Positions 26,046-34,742 of a DNA stretch of 64,000 nt are shown here, piece after piece. How positions within the stretch are numbered: position 1 is the stretch's first letter; each line of letters opens with the position of its first letter. Source of the DNA: Pseudomonas fluorescens (GTDB lineage: Bacteria > Pseudomonadota > Gammaproteobacteria > Pseudomonadales > Pseudomonadaceae); assembly GCF_902497895.1 (NCBI RefSeq), contig NZ_CABVHQ010000019.1, forward strand, positions 1 to 64,000, read 5' to 3'. The notes beneath the pieces are model-generated. The model had not been told where the DNA came from. It searched no databases and saw only the letters and a list, made by a program, of their open reading frames with translations. Made by a program: the position numbers and the translations under genes.

Positions 26046-27257
26046 ATGCCGGCATTCGAATATCAGGCCCAGGACCGCAATGGTGGTCGTTGTCGGGGAG
26101 TGCAGGAAGCTGACAGCCCACGGCATGCTCGCCAGTTATTGCGTGAGCGGGGATTGTTGCCGACCGAATTGCGGGCGGCGAAAAACCAGAGGCTTCAGGG
26201 GGCGGCTTTCGCAAACATGACAAGGCTGAGTGCCAGCGAACTGGCTTTGCTGACCTTGCAATTGTCCACCTTGATTCAGGCCGGGCTGCCGCTCGAGGAA
26301 GCCTTGCGGGCGGTTGCGGCGCAAAGCGAGAAGCGCAGGGTCAGCAGCCTGCTGTCGGCGGTCAGGGCACGGGTGATGGAGGGCCATGCGCTGGCGGCGG
26401 CGCTGGCTGGTTTTCCTCGGGCCTTTCCTGAATTGTTTTGCGCCACCATTGCAGCGGGCGAGCGTTCCGGCCACCTGGGCTATGTACTCGAGCAGTTGGC
26501 GGCTTACACCGAGGCTCGTCAGTTGTCTCGCCAGCGGATCCAGCTGGCGTTGGTGTATCCGATGATTCTGCTATTCGCGTCGTTGGCAATCGTCGGTTTC
26601 CTGCTCGGTTATGTGGTGCCGGACGTGGTGAAGATCTTCGTCGACAGCGGTCAGCCGTTACCGCTGCTGACCCAGGCAATGATCGCCCTGAGCAACGGAC
26701 TGCGTAGCCACGGTCTGGTGTTGCTGGCGCTGCTATCGGGTATTGCCGTGACGGTGCGTTGGGCGCTGCAGCAACCATCGTTGCGATTGCGTTGGCATGC
26801 ATGGGTGTTGAAAACGCCGCTGTTGGGTGGAGTGTTTCGGGCCATGGAGGCGGCGCGGTTTGCCAGCACCCTGGCGATCCTCGGCAAGAGCGCGGTGCCG
26901 CTGGTCGACGCCCTGGAAATCGCCGCTGCGGTGGTCGGCAACCTGACTATCCGCGCGCGCATGCACGTCGTCGCGCGCTCGGTGCGTGAGGGCGGGACCC
27001 TGACCCGGGGGCTCGAACTGAGCGGCGATATCCCCCCAATGATGCTGCACATGATCGCCAGCGGTGAGCGCGCGGGCGAGCTCGACAGCATGCTCGCGCG
27101 GGCTGCCGAGCAGCAGGAGAAGTCCCTCGCGGCGCGCATTGCACTGGTCGTGAGTTTGTTCGAACCGATGATGCTGGTGCTGATGGGCGGCGTTGTGCTG
27201 TTGATCGTCATGGCCATCTTGTTGCCGATTCTTAGCCTTAACCAACTGGTGAGTTAA
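26046..27257 (+). CDS. gspF: Type II secretion inner-membrane platform protein GspF
   Basis: Polytopic membrane protein on which the pseudopilus is built. 403 residues with two GspF domains (about 70-190 and 270-395) and three membrane helices (about 170-190, 220-240 and 370-395). The conserved N-terminus PAFEYQAQDRNGG starts the protein. Four bases after gspE, three before gspG. Confidence 0.95.
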   Translation: MPAFEYQAQDRNGGRCRGVQEADSPRHARQLLRERGLLPTELRAAKNQRLQGAAFANMTRLSASELALLTLQLSTLIQAGLPLEEALRAVAAQSEKRRVSSLLSAVRARVMEGHALAAALAGFPRAFPELFCATIAAGERSGHLGYVLEQLAAYTEARQLSRQRIQLALVYPMILLFASLAIVGFLLGYVVPDVVKIFVDSGQPLPLLTQAMIALSNGLRSHGLVLLALLSGIAVTVRWALQQPSLRLRWHAWVLKTPLLGGVFRAMEAARFASTLAILGKSAVPLVDALEIAAAVVGNLTIRARMHVVARSVREGGTLTRGLELSGDIPPMMLHMIASGERAGELDSMLARAAEQQEKSLAARIALVVSLFEPMMLVLMGGVVLLIVMAILLPILSLNQLVS

Positions 27258-27260
27258 ACC

Positions 27261-27716
27261 ATGAACCCTGTCCAGAACAAAACAGCCAAGACCCAGCGCG
27301 GCTTTACCCTGATCGAAATCATGGTCGTCGTGGTCATCATCGGGGTGCTCGGCGCCATTGTCGTCCCGCAGTTCATGAGCCGTCCCGATCAGGCCAAGGT
27401 TACGGCGGCAAAGGCCGATATCCAGGCGATTTCCACCAGCCTGGAAATATATCGCCTCGACAACTTTCACTACCCCTCGACCCAGCAAGGGCTCGAGGCG
27501 CTGATCAAGCGTCCGCTGGGCACGCCGGTACCGAAGAACTGGAACGCCCAGGGTTATCTGAAAAGCCTGCCGATTGATCCATGGGGTATGCCATATCAGT
27601 ACCTCAATCCCGGTGTGAACTCCATGGATGGCGGCTACGACCTGTTCTCTTTTGGTTCCGATGGTGTGCCCGGGGGGGAGGGCCATGCGGCCGATATCGG
27701 CAACTGGCAGGGCTGA
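27261..27716 (+). CDS. gspG: Major pseudopilin GspG
   Basis: Main subunit of the T2SS pseudopilus. Prepilin leader of 14 residues ending QRG, then FTLIEIMVVVVIIGVLGAIV with Glu at +5. The C-terminal calcium loop region with YPSTQQGLEALI and DPWGMPYQYLNPG is typical of GspG. 151 residues. A prepilin peptidase is not in the window, so processing must rely on a PilD elsewhere. Confidence 0.97.
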   Translation: MNPVQNKTAKTQRGFTLIEIMVVVVIIGVLGAIVVPQFMSRPDQAKVTAAKADIQAISTSLEIYRLDNFHYPSTQQGLEALIKRPLGTPVPKNWNAQGYLKSLPIDPWGMPYQYLNPGVNSMDGGYDLFSFGSDGVPGGEGHAADIGNWQG

Positions 27717-27719
27717 TTC

Positions 27720-28187
27720 GTGCGTAAGCGTGCGCAAGGTTTCACTCTGTTGGAGCTGATGGTGGTCATCCTGTTGATAGGCATTCTGCTCGGCATGGTG
27801 AGCTTCGCGACCGGCAACAATCCGGCGCGCCAGGCACGGCAGGAAGCCAGCGGCTTGATTCAACTTTTGCACAAGCTCCGAGAGCAGGCCGTGCTTGAAG
27901 GGCGCGAGTATGGCGTGCGGTTTGAGACTGATGGCTACCAGGTGTTCAAGCTCGATGGCCGGCCGTGGCGCGCGGCCGGACCGGTCTATCGCTTGTCTGT
28001 CGGGTTGCAACTGCGACTGGAGCAGGAAGGGCAAGCGCTGAAGCTCGGGGATCGCCCCGGACAGCCCCATGTGTTGCTGCTCAGCAACGATGAAACCAGT
28101 GCCTTCACGCTGCACCTCGAATCGGATGAGCAGCGTTGGTCAAGCATCTCCAGTGACGGACTAGGCGAGCCAACGATTGATGAATAG
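27720..28187 (+). CDS. gspH: Minor pseudopilin GspH
   Basis: Minor pseudopilin. GTG start with a 7-residue leader ending AQG, then FTLLELMVVILLIGILLGMV with Glu at +5. 155 residues, the usual size. Positioned between gspG and gspI as in the xcpT-U-V order. Overlaps gspI by eight bases. Confidence 0.92.
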   Translation: MRKRAQGFTLLELMVVILLIGILLGMVSFATGNNPARQARQEASGLIQLLHKLREQAVLEGREYGVRFETDGYQVFKLDGRPWRAAGPVYRLSVGLQLRLEQEGQALKLGDRPGQPHVLLLSNDETSAFTLHLESDEQRWSSISSDGLGEPTIDE

Positions 28188-28587
28188 CAAACCCAAGACA
28201 TGCCGAAGGCCGCGTAAATCCAGGGCGATTCACCGAGGCTTCACCCTGCTGGAAATCATGATCGCTCTGGTTATTTTCGCGACACTGGCGGCTGCCGTGA
28301 TGGCCGCCAGCCAATATGCCTTGAAGCAGAATGCCCGTCTGGAGGAGCAGCTCTACGGCGCCTGGTTGGCCGACAATCAGCTGAGTGAGTTACAACTGCA
28401 GACAGCGCCCTCCCATGGTCGCCAGCAACTGACCCGACACTTCGATCGACGTGACTGGATCCTGAACCAGACCATCGGGCCGGCGGCAGACCCGCGTTTG
28501 CTCAAGGTCGAACTCAGCGTCACTCGTTCAGGCAGTAATCGGGTCGTGCATCGCACCACCGGTTGGCTACAGGCTCGCAATGAATAG
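28180..28587 (+). CDS. gspI: Minor pseudopilin GspI
   Basis: Minor pseudopilin that starts the tip complex with GspJ and GspK. The ATG at 28180 is preferred over the TTG three bases earlier. Long basic leader of 20 residues ending HRG, then FTLLEIMIALVIFATLAAAV. 135 residues. Overlaps the gspH stop and the gspJ start by eight bases each. Confidence 0.92.
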   Translation: MNSKPKTCRRPRKSRAIHRGFTLLEIMIALVIFATLAAAVMAASQYALKQNARLEEQLYGAWLADNQLSELQLQTAPSHGRQQLTRHFDRRDWILNQTIGPAADPRLLKVELSVTRSGSNRVVHRTTGWLQARNE

Positions 28588-29128
28588 GCAGGAAGGCTTT
28601 ACCTTGCTCGAGTTGGTAATCGCCATGGCGATCTTCGCGCTGCTGGGGCTCGCCTGCTGGAGGCTGTTCGACGGCGTGGTTCGCGCCGAACGCAGTACCG
28701 CGGTCCATGAGCGAGAACTGAGAAGTCTGCAGCGCGCGCTCGCCGTGATCGAACGTGACGTCTTGCAGGTGAGCACGCAACCCATCGCGCTCAAGCAGAC
28801 GCTGTTGCAGTTGCAGCGCGGTAACTGGCGTAACCCGCTGGACCAGCCGCGCAGCGAATTGCAGAACGTCAGCTATCGGCTCGACCAGGGCATACTCTGG
28901 CGCGAAAGCAGCAGTGCCGAGCAGCCGTTGCGCCAACGACAAAAACTCCTTACCGACGTCAGTGCCTTGAGTTGGCGGTTGTTCGATAGCCAGACGGGAT
29001 GGCGCAACGATTGGCCGGTCAGCCGGGCCAAACCTGCACCTGCGCCCAAAGCACTGGAGGTGACGCTGTCGACGAGGCGCTCCGAGCAGATTCGCCGCGT
29101 GCTGCTGTTACCGGGCAGTGCCTCATGA
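28580..29128 (+). CDS. gspJ: Minor pseudopilin GspJ
   Basis: Tip-complex pseudopilin. Leader MNRQEG, then FTLLELVIAMAIFALLGLAC, followed by a beta-rich domain. 182 residues. Its stop overlaps the gspK start (ATGA). Confidence 0.92.
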   Translation: MNRQEGFTLLELVIAMAIFALLGLACWRLFDGVVRAERSTAVHERELRSLQRALAVIERDVLQVSTQPIALKQTLLQLQRGNWRNPLDQPRSELQNVSYRLDQGILWRESSSAEQPLRQRQKLLTDVSALSWRLFDSQTGWRNDWPVSRAKPAPAPKALEVTLSTRRSEQIRRVLLLPGSAS

Positions 29129-29994
29129 TTATTCGCCAACGAGGCGTGGCGCTGATCAGCGTGCTGTTGATCATGAGCCTGGCGCTGCTGGTCACCGCCG
29201 GGATGCTGCGCAGCCATCGTCTGGTCCTGCAGATCAGTGCTCAACAACTCCATCAGATGCACGTGCGGCAGTTGGGATTTTCCGCAGAAGCCTGGGCCTT
29301 GCAGCTATTGCGCAACCCCGAGCTGGACGAACAGAAAACCGTCAATCTGGCGCAGGAATGGGCCAGGTCCAAGCCGCCGTTCGAGGCGCAAAACGGCGAC
29401 ATTCAGGTCAGCATCGAAGACCTGGCCGGACGCTTCAATCTCAATACCTTGTTCAACAACGGGCAGATCGATCAGGTCACTCTGGAACGTTGGTCGCGGT
29501 TGCTGGCACAGCTGAAAATCCCTCCACTGGATCTGCAGGCCATGCAAACCTCGAGCCCTGCGGGCGGTTTGAGCGAACTTAGCCAACTGCGTTTGCTGCC
29601 GGGAGTCGATGGCGAGGTACTCCGGCGGCTGCAACCATGGATCGCGCTGCTGCCCAGGGACGCCAGTCTGAATATCAACACCGCGCCGGCTTTGTTGCTG
29701 ATGACGCTGGAGGGCATGACGCCGTCCATCGCCGAAGTCTTTGTCAGCCAGCGACCCGCCCAAGGTTATCGCTCTGCTCAAGCGTTTACCCAAGACCCGT
29801 TGCTCTCCGGGCTGGGTCTGAGCAGTCATGGCCTGGGCGTCAGCAGCCGCTGGTTTCGCATCACGGTGCAAGTCGCCCTGGGACAAAGTCACTTGCGGCT
29901 GGTCACCGATGTTGAACGTGATCTCAAAAGCCGTCAGTTGACCATCGTGCAACGACGCCTCCTGGCCCCGCTTGAAAGTGATATTTCCCGATGA
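29125..29994 (+). CDS. gspK: Minor pseudopilin GspK
   Basis: Large tip pseudopilin. The start is set at the ATG overlapping the gspJ stop, giving 289 residues with leader MIIRQRG and VALISVLLIMSLALLVTAGM. The +5 position is Ser, not Glu, as is normal for GspK. The alpha-helical insertion domain with LNLN/NIN-type segments (DLAGRFNLNTLF, LNINTAPALLL) is visible. Confidence 0.93.
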   Translation: MIIRQRGVALISVLLIMSLALLVTAGMLRSHRLVLQISAQQLHQMHVRQLGFSAEAWALQLLRNPELDEQKTVNLAQEWARSKPPFEAQNGDIQVSIEDLAGRFNLNTLFNNGQIDQVTLERWSRLLAQLKIPPLDLQAMQTSSPAGGLSELSQLRLLPGVDGEVLRRLQPWIALLPRDASLNINTAPALLLMTLEGMTPSIAEVFVSQRPAQGYRSAQAFTQDPLLSGLGLSSHGLGVSSRWFRITVQVALGQSHLRLVTDVERDLKSRQLTIVQRRLLAPLESDISR

Positions 29995-31082
29995 AAACCT
30001 GGCTTTACCTGACCGCTGAAGGTCTGGCCGATCCGTCGCCGGACTGGCCGAGTTGTATAGTGCGAGCGTCTGGCGAGCGGCAATACATTACCCTGGCCCA
30101 AGCCGCGGAGGAGCTGGGCGCAGAGGTGATTCGACTGCTGCTACCGGTGGAAATGTGTAGCTGGTTTCGTACCGAAAAGTGGCCTTCGAGGCGCCGGCCG
30201 AGTGTTCAGGCAATCGCCTTTGCCATCGAAGATCAACTGGGGGAAGAGCTCGAAATGCTCCACCTGAGTGCCGGGGAGCGCGATCAGGAGGGGCGTTATC
30301 CGGTTCTGGTTACCCACAAGACTCGCTTCAAGGCCCTGTTGGACCTGCTCGCCGAACTGGGCATTGAGATCTCAGCCATCCACGTCGACGCGGATCTGTT
30401 GCCCGACGATCAGGCTTATGCCGCGTGGTGGTTCGGACGATGGGTTCTCGGAGGTGCGCTGGGTGCTCGTCTGGCTGTACCGGCAGAGGCCGTGGTAACC
30501 CTCGAGGCGCTTCTCCCCGAGAATCTTTGTTGGCTGGAGGACGGCCATGACCACCTGTTGCCGGGGAACACAGGTCAGGCCATCAATCTGTTGCAGGGTG
30601 AGTTCCGTCAGGTTCGAGGCCGCTGGCCATGGCCGACAGCCATGCTGGCTGGCGCGGTGCTATTTGCCTTGTCATCAGGCTTCACCGAGGTCCGCAGCCA
30701 GCATTTCGAACGCGAGGCTCAGCGCCTGTATACCCAGAGTGTGCAACGCTTCAAAACCTTGTATCCGGACCAGACCCGCATTGTTGACCTGGCTGCGCAA
30801 CTCAAGTCCTTGCAAAGCCAAGGCAGGGTCAATCAGAGCACACAGATCGCCCGCCTGGTGAACCTGACCGAACAGGTCATCGGTGGCAGCAGTGTCGAGG
30901 TGCAGCGCATCGAGTTTCGGGCCGGTGAGGGCTGGAAAATACAACTGACCGCCAGCAGCTTCACGGAGCTGGAACAACTGCGCGAGCGTGGGCAAAAGAG
31001 CGGCATGCCGATCAAACTGGGCAGCGCCAGCAAGGAGCAAAACCGGGTACAGGCACTGCTGATTTTCGAGGAGCAATCATGA
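29991..31082 (+). CDS. gspL: Type II secretion protein GspL
   Basis: Bitopic platform protein that recruits GspE. The cytoplasmic actin-like half (about residues 1-205) includes LLPVEMCSWFRTEKWPSR. One membrane helix (about 217-235) and a periplasmic ferredoxin-like domain (about 280-360) follow. 363 residues. ATGA overlaps on both sides. Confidence 0.9.
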   Translation: MKTWLYLTAEGLADPSPDWPSCIVRASGERQYITLAQAAEELGAEVIRLLLPVEMCSWFRTEKWPSRRRPSVQAIAFAIEDQLGEELEMLHLSAGERDQEGRYPVLVTHKTRFKALLDLLAELGIEISAIHVDADLLPDDQAYAAWWFGRWVLGGALGARLAVPAEAVVTLEALLPENLCWLEDGHDHLLPGNTGQAINLLQGEFRQVRGRWPWPTAMLAGAVLFALSSGFTEVRSQHFEREAQRLYTQSVQRFKTLYPDQTRIVDLAAQLKSLQSQGRVNQSTQIARLVNLTEQVIGGSSVEVQRIEFRAGEGWKIQLTASSFTELEQLRERGQKSGMPIKLGSASKEQNRVQALLIFEEQS

Positions 31083-31546
31083 TGGGCAAATCCCTGAAGT
31101 TACCGACGGCGGTGATTGAAACCTGGAGTCGCCTGTCGCGGCGTGATCGCCAGTGGTTGAGCGGGCTTGGGGTGTTTCTGCTGGCAGTGCTGGCTTTCAG
31201 CGCCGTCTGGCAACCGGCTCGGCAGCGGTTGCTGGTGGCCGAGCGGCAGTACCAACAACAGCGTGCCCTGGCTATGGAAATCCAACGCGTGCAGCCGTCC
31301 GATGGGCGAGCCGCCACGACTCAGCCTCTGTCTACTCAAGTCAGTGAGAGTGCCGTCGCGGCCGGGCTTGAACTGCAACAGTTCGACGTGGAGGGCGACA
31401 GGCTGCGGCTGACGGTCAGCGGCGACGCGCTGGTCTTGTTGGCCTGGCTGGACACGACCGAGCAAGGAGGTGCGGCACTGCAATCGCTGACCCTGGAAAA
31501 ACGCGGCAAGCTATTGGAGGCGCGGATGGTGTTGTTCCAGATATAA
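31079..31546 (+). CDS. gspM: Type II secretion protein GspM
   Basis: Partner of GspL: short cytoplasmic tail, one membrane helix (about residues 27-46), and a periplasmic ferredoxin-like domain. 155 residues. Last gene of the gsp operon; no gspN or gspO follows, as in the Pseudomonas xcp order. Confidence 0.9.
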   Translation: MMGKSLKLPTAVIETWSRLSRRDRQWLSGLGVFLLAVLAFSAVWQPARQRLLVAERQYQQQRALAMEIQRVQPSDGRAATTQPLSTQVSESAVAAGLELQQFDVEGDRLRLTVSGDALVLLAWLDTTEQGGAALQSLTLEKRGKLLEARMVLFQI

Positions 31547-31552
31547 CAACAT

Positions 31553-31575
31553 CCGGCTTACGCCGGGCGCTTTAT
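31553..31575 (+). terminator. Weak terminator after gspM
   Basis: CCGGC and GCCGG pair over TTAC, followed by GCGCTTTATATT. The stem is short. Confidence 0.4.
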
Positions 31576-31640
31576 ATTAAGTTTTAATTCAGCCTGGCGG
31601 CTTATGCTGAGCCCATCAAAAGCGAAAATGGATCACTGTC

Positions 31641-31988
31641 ATGAAAACCCGTTACTTCGTTCTGCTGCTGGCCCCGCTGTTCAGTACCGCTGCCTTGGCG
31701 ACCGCCGGTTATACCGGTCCCGGCGCCCAATCGGTGGTCACCGTCGCTGCCGCGCAAGCCGCCCCCGACGATACCCCGGTGGTGCTGCAAGGCCATGTGA
31801 TCCAGAAGTTGAAGGGCGAGAAGTACGAATTCAAGGACGCCACCGGCACCATCACGGTCGAGATCGACGATGAGGATCTGCCGCCGGTGGGCTTCAATGA
31901 GAATACCCAGGTCAAGCTGACCGGCGAGGTCGACAAGGGTTTGATGAGCCGCGAAGTCGATGTCGACCTGGTGGAAGTCATCAACTGA
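31641..31988 (+). CDS. YgiW/YdeI-type OB-fold periplasmic stress protein
   Basis: 115-residue precursor with a signal peptide ending ALA (about residue 20). It carries a single bacterial OB-fold: VVLQGHVIQKL, YEFKDATGTITVEIDDE, and VKLTGEVDKGLMSREVDVDLVEV. This family (BOF / NirD-YgiW-YdeI) is linked to stress tolerance and envelope homeostasis, with unknown ligand. It stands alone between the gsp operon and a convergent MFS gene. Confidence 0.88.
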   Translation: MKTRYFVLLLAPLFSTAALATAGYTGPGAQSVVTVAAAQAAPDDTPVVLQGHVIQKLKGEKYEFKDATGTITVEIDDEDLPPVGFNENTQVKLTGEVDKGLMSREVDVDLVEVIN

Positions 31989-32012
31989 TCGCAGTCGTTA
32001 CAACAGGGCCAC

Positions 32013-33278
32013 CTAGCGACCCTGTTCGCTTTTTACCGGCAACTTGCTCAGGTGCAGCGCTACCAATAGCGCCGCCACCAGCAGACTGCCGATAAACAGC
32101 CCGATACCATTCCAGCCCGCCAGGTGCCAGAACACGCCGCCGACGGTCCCCGCAATGCTCGACCCCGCGTAGTAGCTGAACAGGTAAAGCGACGACGCCT
32201 GGCCCCTGGCCTTGGTCGCGCGGCGGCCGATCCAGCTGCTGGCCACCGAGTGCGCGCCGAAGAAGCCGAAGGTGAACAGCAGCATGCCGATGAGTACCAG
32301 CGATAACGGCGTGAACAGGGTCAAGGCAATCCCCGCCAGCATCAGCACTATGGTGCCCCAGAGCATTTTGCGGCGACCGAAGGTGTCAGCCAGCGCGCCG
32401 ACTTTTGCCGAGCTGTAGATCCCTGACAGGTACACCACCGAGAGCAGGCCGACGAATGCCTGGTCCATGTGGTACGGCTCGGCCAGCAGGCGATAGCCGA
32501 TGTAGTTGAACAGGGTCACGAAGGCGCCCATCAGCAGGAAGGCTTCGAGGAATAGCCATGGCAGACCGGCGTCGCGAAAGTGCATGGTGAAGCCGTCAAG
32601 CAGGCTGCGTGGGTGCAACGAGCGTGAACGGAAGTTGCGTGACTGTGGCAGGATCCTCCAGAACACCGCCGCCGCTATCAGCGCCAGACCGCCGATCACC
32701 AGCAGCGCGGTGTGCCAGCTGACAAAGTCGATCAACACACCGGTGATCAAGCGTCCGCACATACCTCCAATCGCGTTGCCACCGATGTACAAACCCATCG
32801 CCAGGCCGATGTGCTGTGGGTGGATCTCTTCACTCAGGTAAGTCATGGCCACCGCCGCCAGCCCGCTCAGGGACAGCCCGGTCAGCGCGCGCATCACCAG
32901 CACTCCTTGCCAGCTCGGCATCATTGCACTGGCGATGGTGCACAGCGCCGCGGCGAACAGGGCCGCGACCATTACCGGTTTACGGCCGATGCGATCGGAA
33001 ATCGGGCCGGTGATCAGCAGGCCGATGGCGAGCATCCCGGTGGCAACCGAAAGGATCAAGCTGCTCTGCGCGGCGTTGATGGAAAACTCCTGGGACAGCA
33101 GCGGCATCATCGGCTGCACGCAATAGAGCAGGGCGAAGGTCGCGAAGCCACCGCAGAACAGCGCCAGCACCGTGCGCATGAATGACGGCGTGCCTTTTTC
33201 GATGTAAGTGTCATTCAGTTCGGCGACCGGTGCAGCAGGCGGCATTTCGTGGGCTAGTGGGGCGACAGCAGTTTTCAC
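32013..33278 (-). CDS. MFS transporter (YnfM-like)
   Basis: 421-residue inner-membrane permease with 12 predicted helices and a cytoplasmic N-terminal extension of about 30 residues. The loop 2-3 signature GPISDRIGRKPVM and the matching second-half ADTFGRRKMLW mark the major facilitator superfamily. It most resembles the drug/sugar efflux subgroup of E. coli YnfM. Divergent from a LysR gene, the same pairing as ynfM/ynfL, so it is probably controlled by that regulator. The substrate is unknown. Confidence 0.88.
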   Translation of the reverse strand: MKTAVAPLAHEMPPAAPVAELNDTYIEKGTPSFMRTVLALFCGGFATFALLYCVQPMMPLLSQEFSINAAQSSLILSVATGMLAIGLLITGPISDRIGRKPVMVAALFAAALCTIASAMMPSWQGVLVMRALTGLSLSGLAAVAMTYLSEEIHPQHIGLAMGLYIGGNAIGGMCGRLITGVLIDFVSWHTALLVIGGLALIAAAVFWRILPQSRNFRSRSLHPRSLLDGFTMHFRDAGLPWLFLEAFLLMGAFVTLFNYIGYRLLAEPYHMDQAFVGLLSVVYLSGIYSSAKVGALADTFGRRKMLWGTIVLMLAGIALTLFTPLSLVLIGMLLFTFGFFGAHSVASSWIGRRATKARGQASSLYLFSYYAGSSIAGTVGGVFWHLAGWNGIGLFIGSLLVAALLVALHLSKLPVKSEQGR

Positions 33279-33341
33279 GGGGGACCTCGGTGGGGCGCAG
33301 GCGGTCAGGCAATGAAAAAAGCATATAGCTAGCTAATGATT

Positions 33342-33386
33342 CTATCCAATATATTGTTCGACCTGTTTGATAGGTTTTACGACCTA
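33342..33386. promoter_or_regulatory. Candidate LysR operator between MFS and LysR genes
   Basis: The divergent 119-base gap holds an interrupted dyad, CTATCCAA (33342-33349) and TTTGATAG (33366-33373), with one mismatch. A smaller overlapping palindrome AGGT...ACCT lies at 33373-33386. The position suits autoregulation and MFS control. Confidence 0.4.
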
Positions 33387-33397
33387 ATGGAGTTTTC

Positions 33398-34297
33398 ATG
33401 GAATTGCGTCACCTGCGCTACTTCATCGCGGTCGCCGAAGAACTGCACTTTGGCCGCGCTGCCCAGGTGCTGGGCATCTCCCAGCCACCCTTGAGTCAGC
33501 AGATTCAAGCCCTGGAGCAGGAGGTCGGTGCACGATTGTTCGAGCGGACCAATCGTCGGGTCGAGCTGAGTGAAGCCGGTCGACTGTTTCTTGAGGAGGC
33601 GCGGCTGGTGCTGGCGCAGGTCGACAAAGCCGCCGACGTGGCCAGGCGCGCGCAACTCGGCGAGCTGGGAGAACTGAAGATCGGCTTCACCTCGTCAGCG
33701 CCGTTCAACTCGAACATCCCACAAGCGATTTTCGCCTTTCGTCAGAGCTTCCCGGCGGTGCACCTGAACCTGCGGGAAATGAGCAGCACCCAGGTGGCCG
33801 ATGCGCTGGTGGATCAGTCGATCCAGGTCGGCCTCATGCGCCCCTTGCCACTGCCGGATTCGTTGAGCGTGGTCGAGTTGATGCGCGAGCCCCTGGTGGC
33901 GGTGCTCAGCTCCAAGCATCCACTGGTGGTCGGCAGTGAGGAAGGTCTGTACCTGTCGGCGCTGGCCCCTGAGTCTTTTGTGTTTTTCCCGCGCAGCTAT
34001 GGCAGCGGCTTGTATACCCAGCTGCTCAGCCTGGCGCGGGAGGCCGGGTTCAGCCCGCACTTCGCTCAAGAGGCCGGCGAGGCAATGACCATTATCGGAC
34101 TGGTGGCCGCGGGATTGGGAGTGTCGGTACTGCCAGCCTCTTACCGGCAAATGCGCATCGAGGGCGTGGTCTATCGACCCCTGCTCGACCCGCTAGCGAT
34201 CTCCGCGGTATGGCTGGTGCAGAGAAAGGACCAAAGCTCACCGATGGCCAAGGCGTTTGTCGAGTTGTTGACCCGCAAGGCCGAGTCCATCGGTTGA
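33398..34297 (+). CDS. LysR-family transcriptional regulator
   Basis: 299 residues. The N-terminal winged HTH (residues 1-60) begins MELRHLRYFIAVAEELHFGRAA with SQPPLSQQIQALE as the recognition segment. A linker helix follows, then a periplasmic-binding-like effector domain (about 90-295). Divergent from the MFS transporter gene, which it probably regulates. Effector unknown. Confidence 0.92.
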   Translation: MELRHLRYFIAVAEELHFGRAAQVLGISQPPLSQQIQALEQEVGARLFERTNRRVELSEAGRLFLEEARLVLAQVDKAADVARRAQLGELGELKIGFTSSAPFNSNIPQAIFAFRQSFPAVHLNLREMSSTQVADALVDQSIQVGLMRPLPLPDSLSVVELMREPLVAVLSSKHPLVVGSEEGLYLSALAPESFVFFPRSYGSGLYTQLLSLAREAGFSPHFAQEAGEAMTIIGLVAAGLGVSVLPASYRQMRIEGVVYRPLLDPLAISAVWLVQRKDQSSPMAKAFVELLTRKAESIG

Positions 34298-34377
34298 AGC
34301 GTTCGGTTATGGCCCGGTGCGTGGCCACAGGTGTTCGATGGACTGGTCGATCATGGCTTTGGCGATTTGCTGGCCAT

Positions 34378-34481
34378 AAAAGATCGCAGCCTTCGGCAGC
34401 TCCTACAGGGGGTTTGCATACACCAGTGATGCCGCAGGTGAATACGGTCGGCGTAGGAGCTGCCGAAGGCTGCGATCTTTT
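34378..34481. repeat. REPIN, AAGATCGCAGCCT class
   Basis: Left AAAGATCGCAGCCTTCGGCA and inverted right TGCCGAAGGCTGCGATCTTT, each followed by the GCTCCTAC word. It lies in the 445-base gap 34298-34742 between the LysR gene and apeR. That gap otherwise holds only this and a second, decayed REPIN. Confidence 0.92.
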
Positions 34482-34611
34482 GATCTTTAACAAGATGAGT
34501 GGAGATATCGGGTCACGGATCGGGATCGGGATTAGTGATTTTGAAGAGATCGGCAAGGATGGGCAGCGAGAGTTTCTCCAGGTGCCCATCACCCTTTACG
34601 ACTCAAGATCC

Positions 34612-34713
34612 TTCGCGAGCAAGCTCGCTCCTACACTGCGTCGGATACAGATCCCATGCACACCGAAGATCCAATGTGGGAGCGACGGTGCGGCGATCCG
34701 ACTTGCTCGCGAT
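34612..34713. repeat. Degenerate REPIN, GTGGGAGCGA class
   Basis: Left unit CGCGAGCAAGCTCGCTCCTAC is good; the right unit GTGGGAGCGACGGTGCGGCG...CTTGCTCGCGA is interrupted. It looks like an old element downstream of the APE operon end. Confidence 0.7.
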
Positions 34714-34742
34714 TGCACCAGCTCAGGCGCCACAAATGCCAG

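Noticed and set aside
34378..34713. Clustered repeats that could suggest a CRISPR array
   Set aside because: They are two inverted REP doublets of different classes, not regular direct repeats with equal spacers, and no cas gene is nearby.
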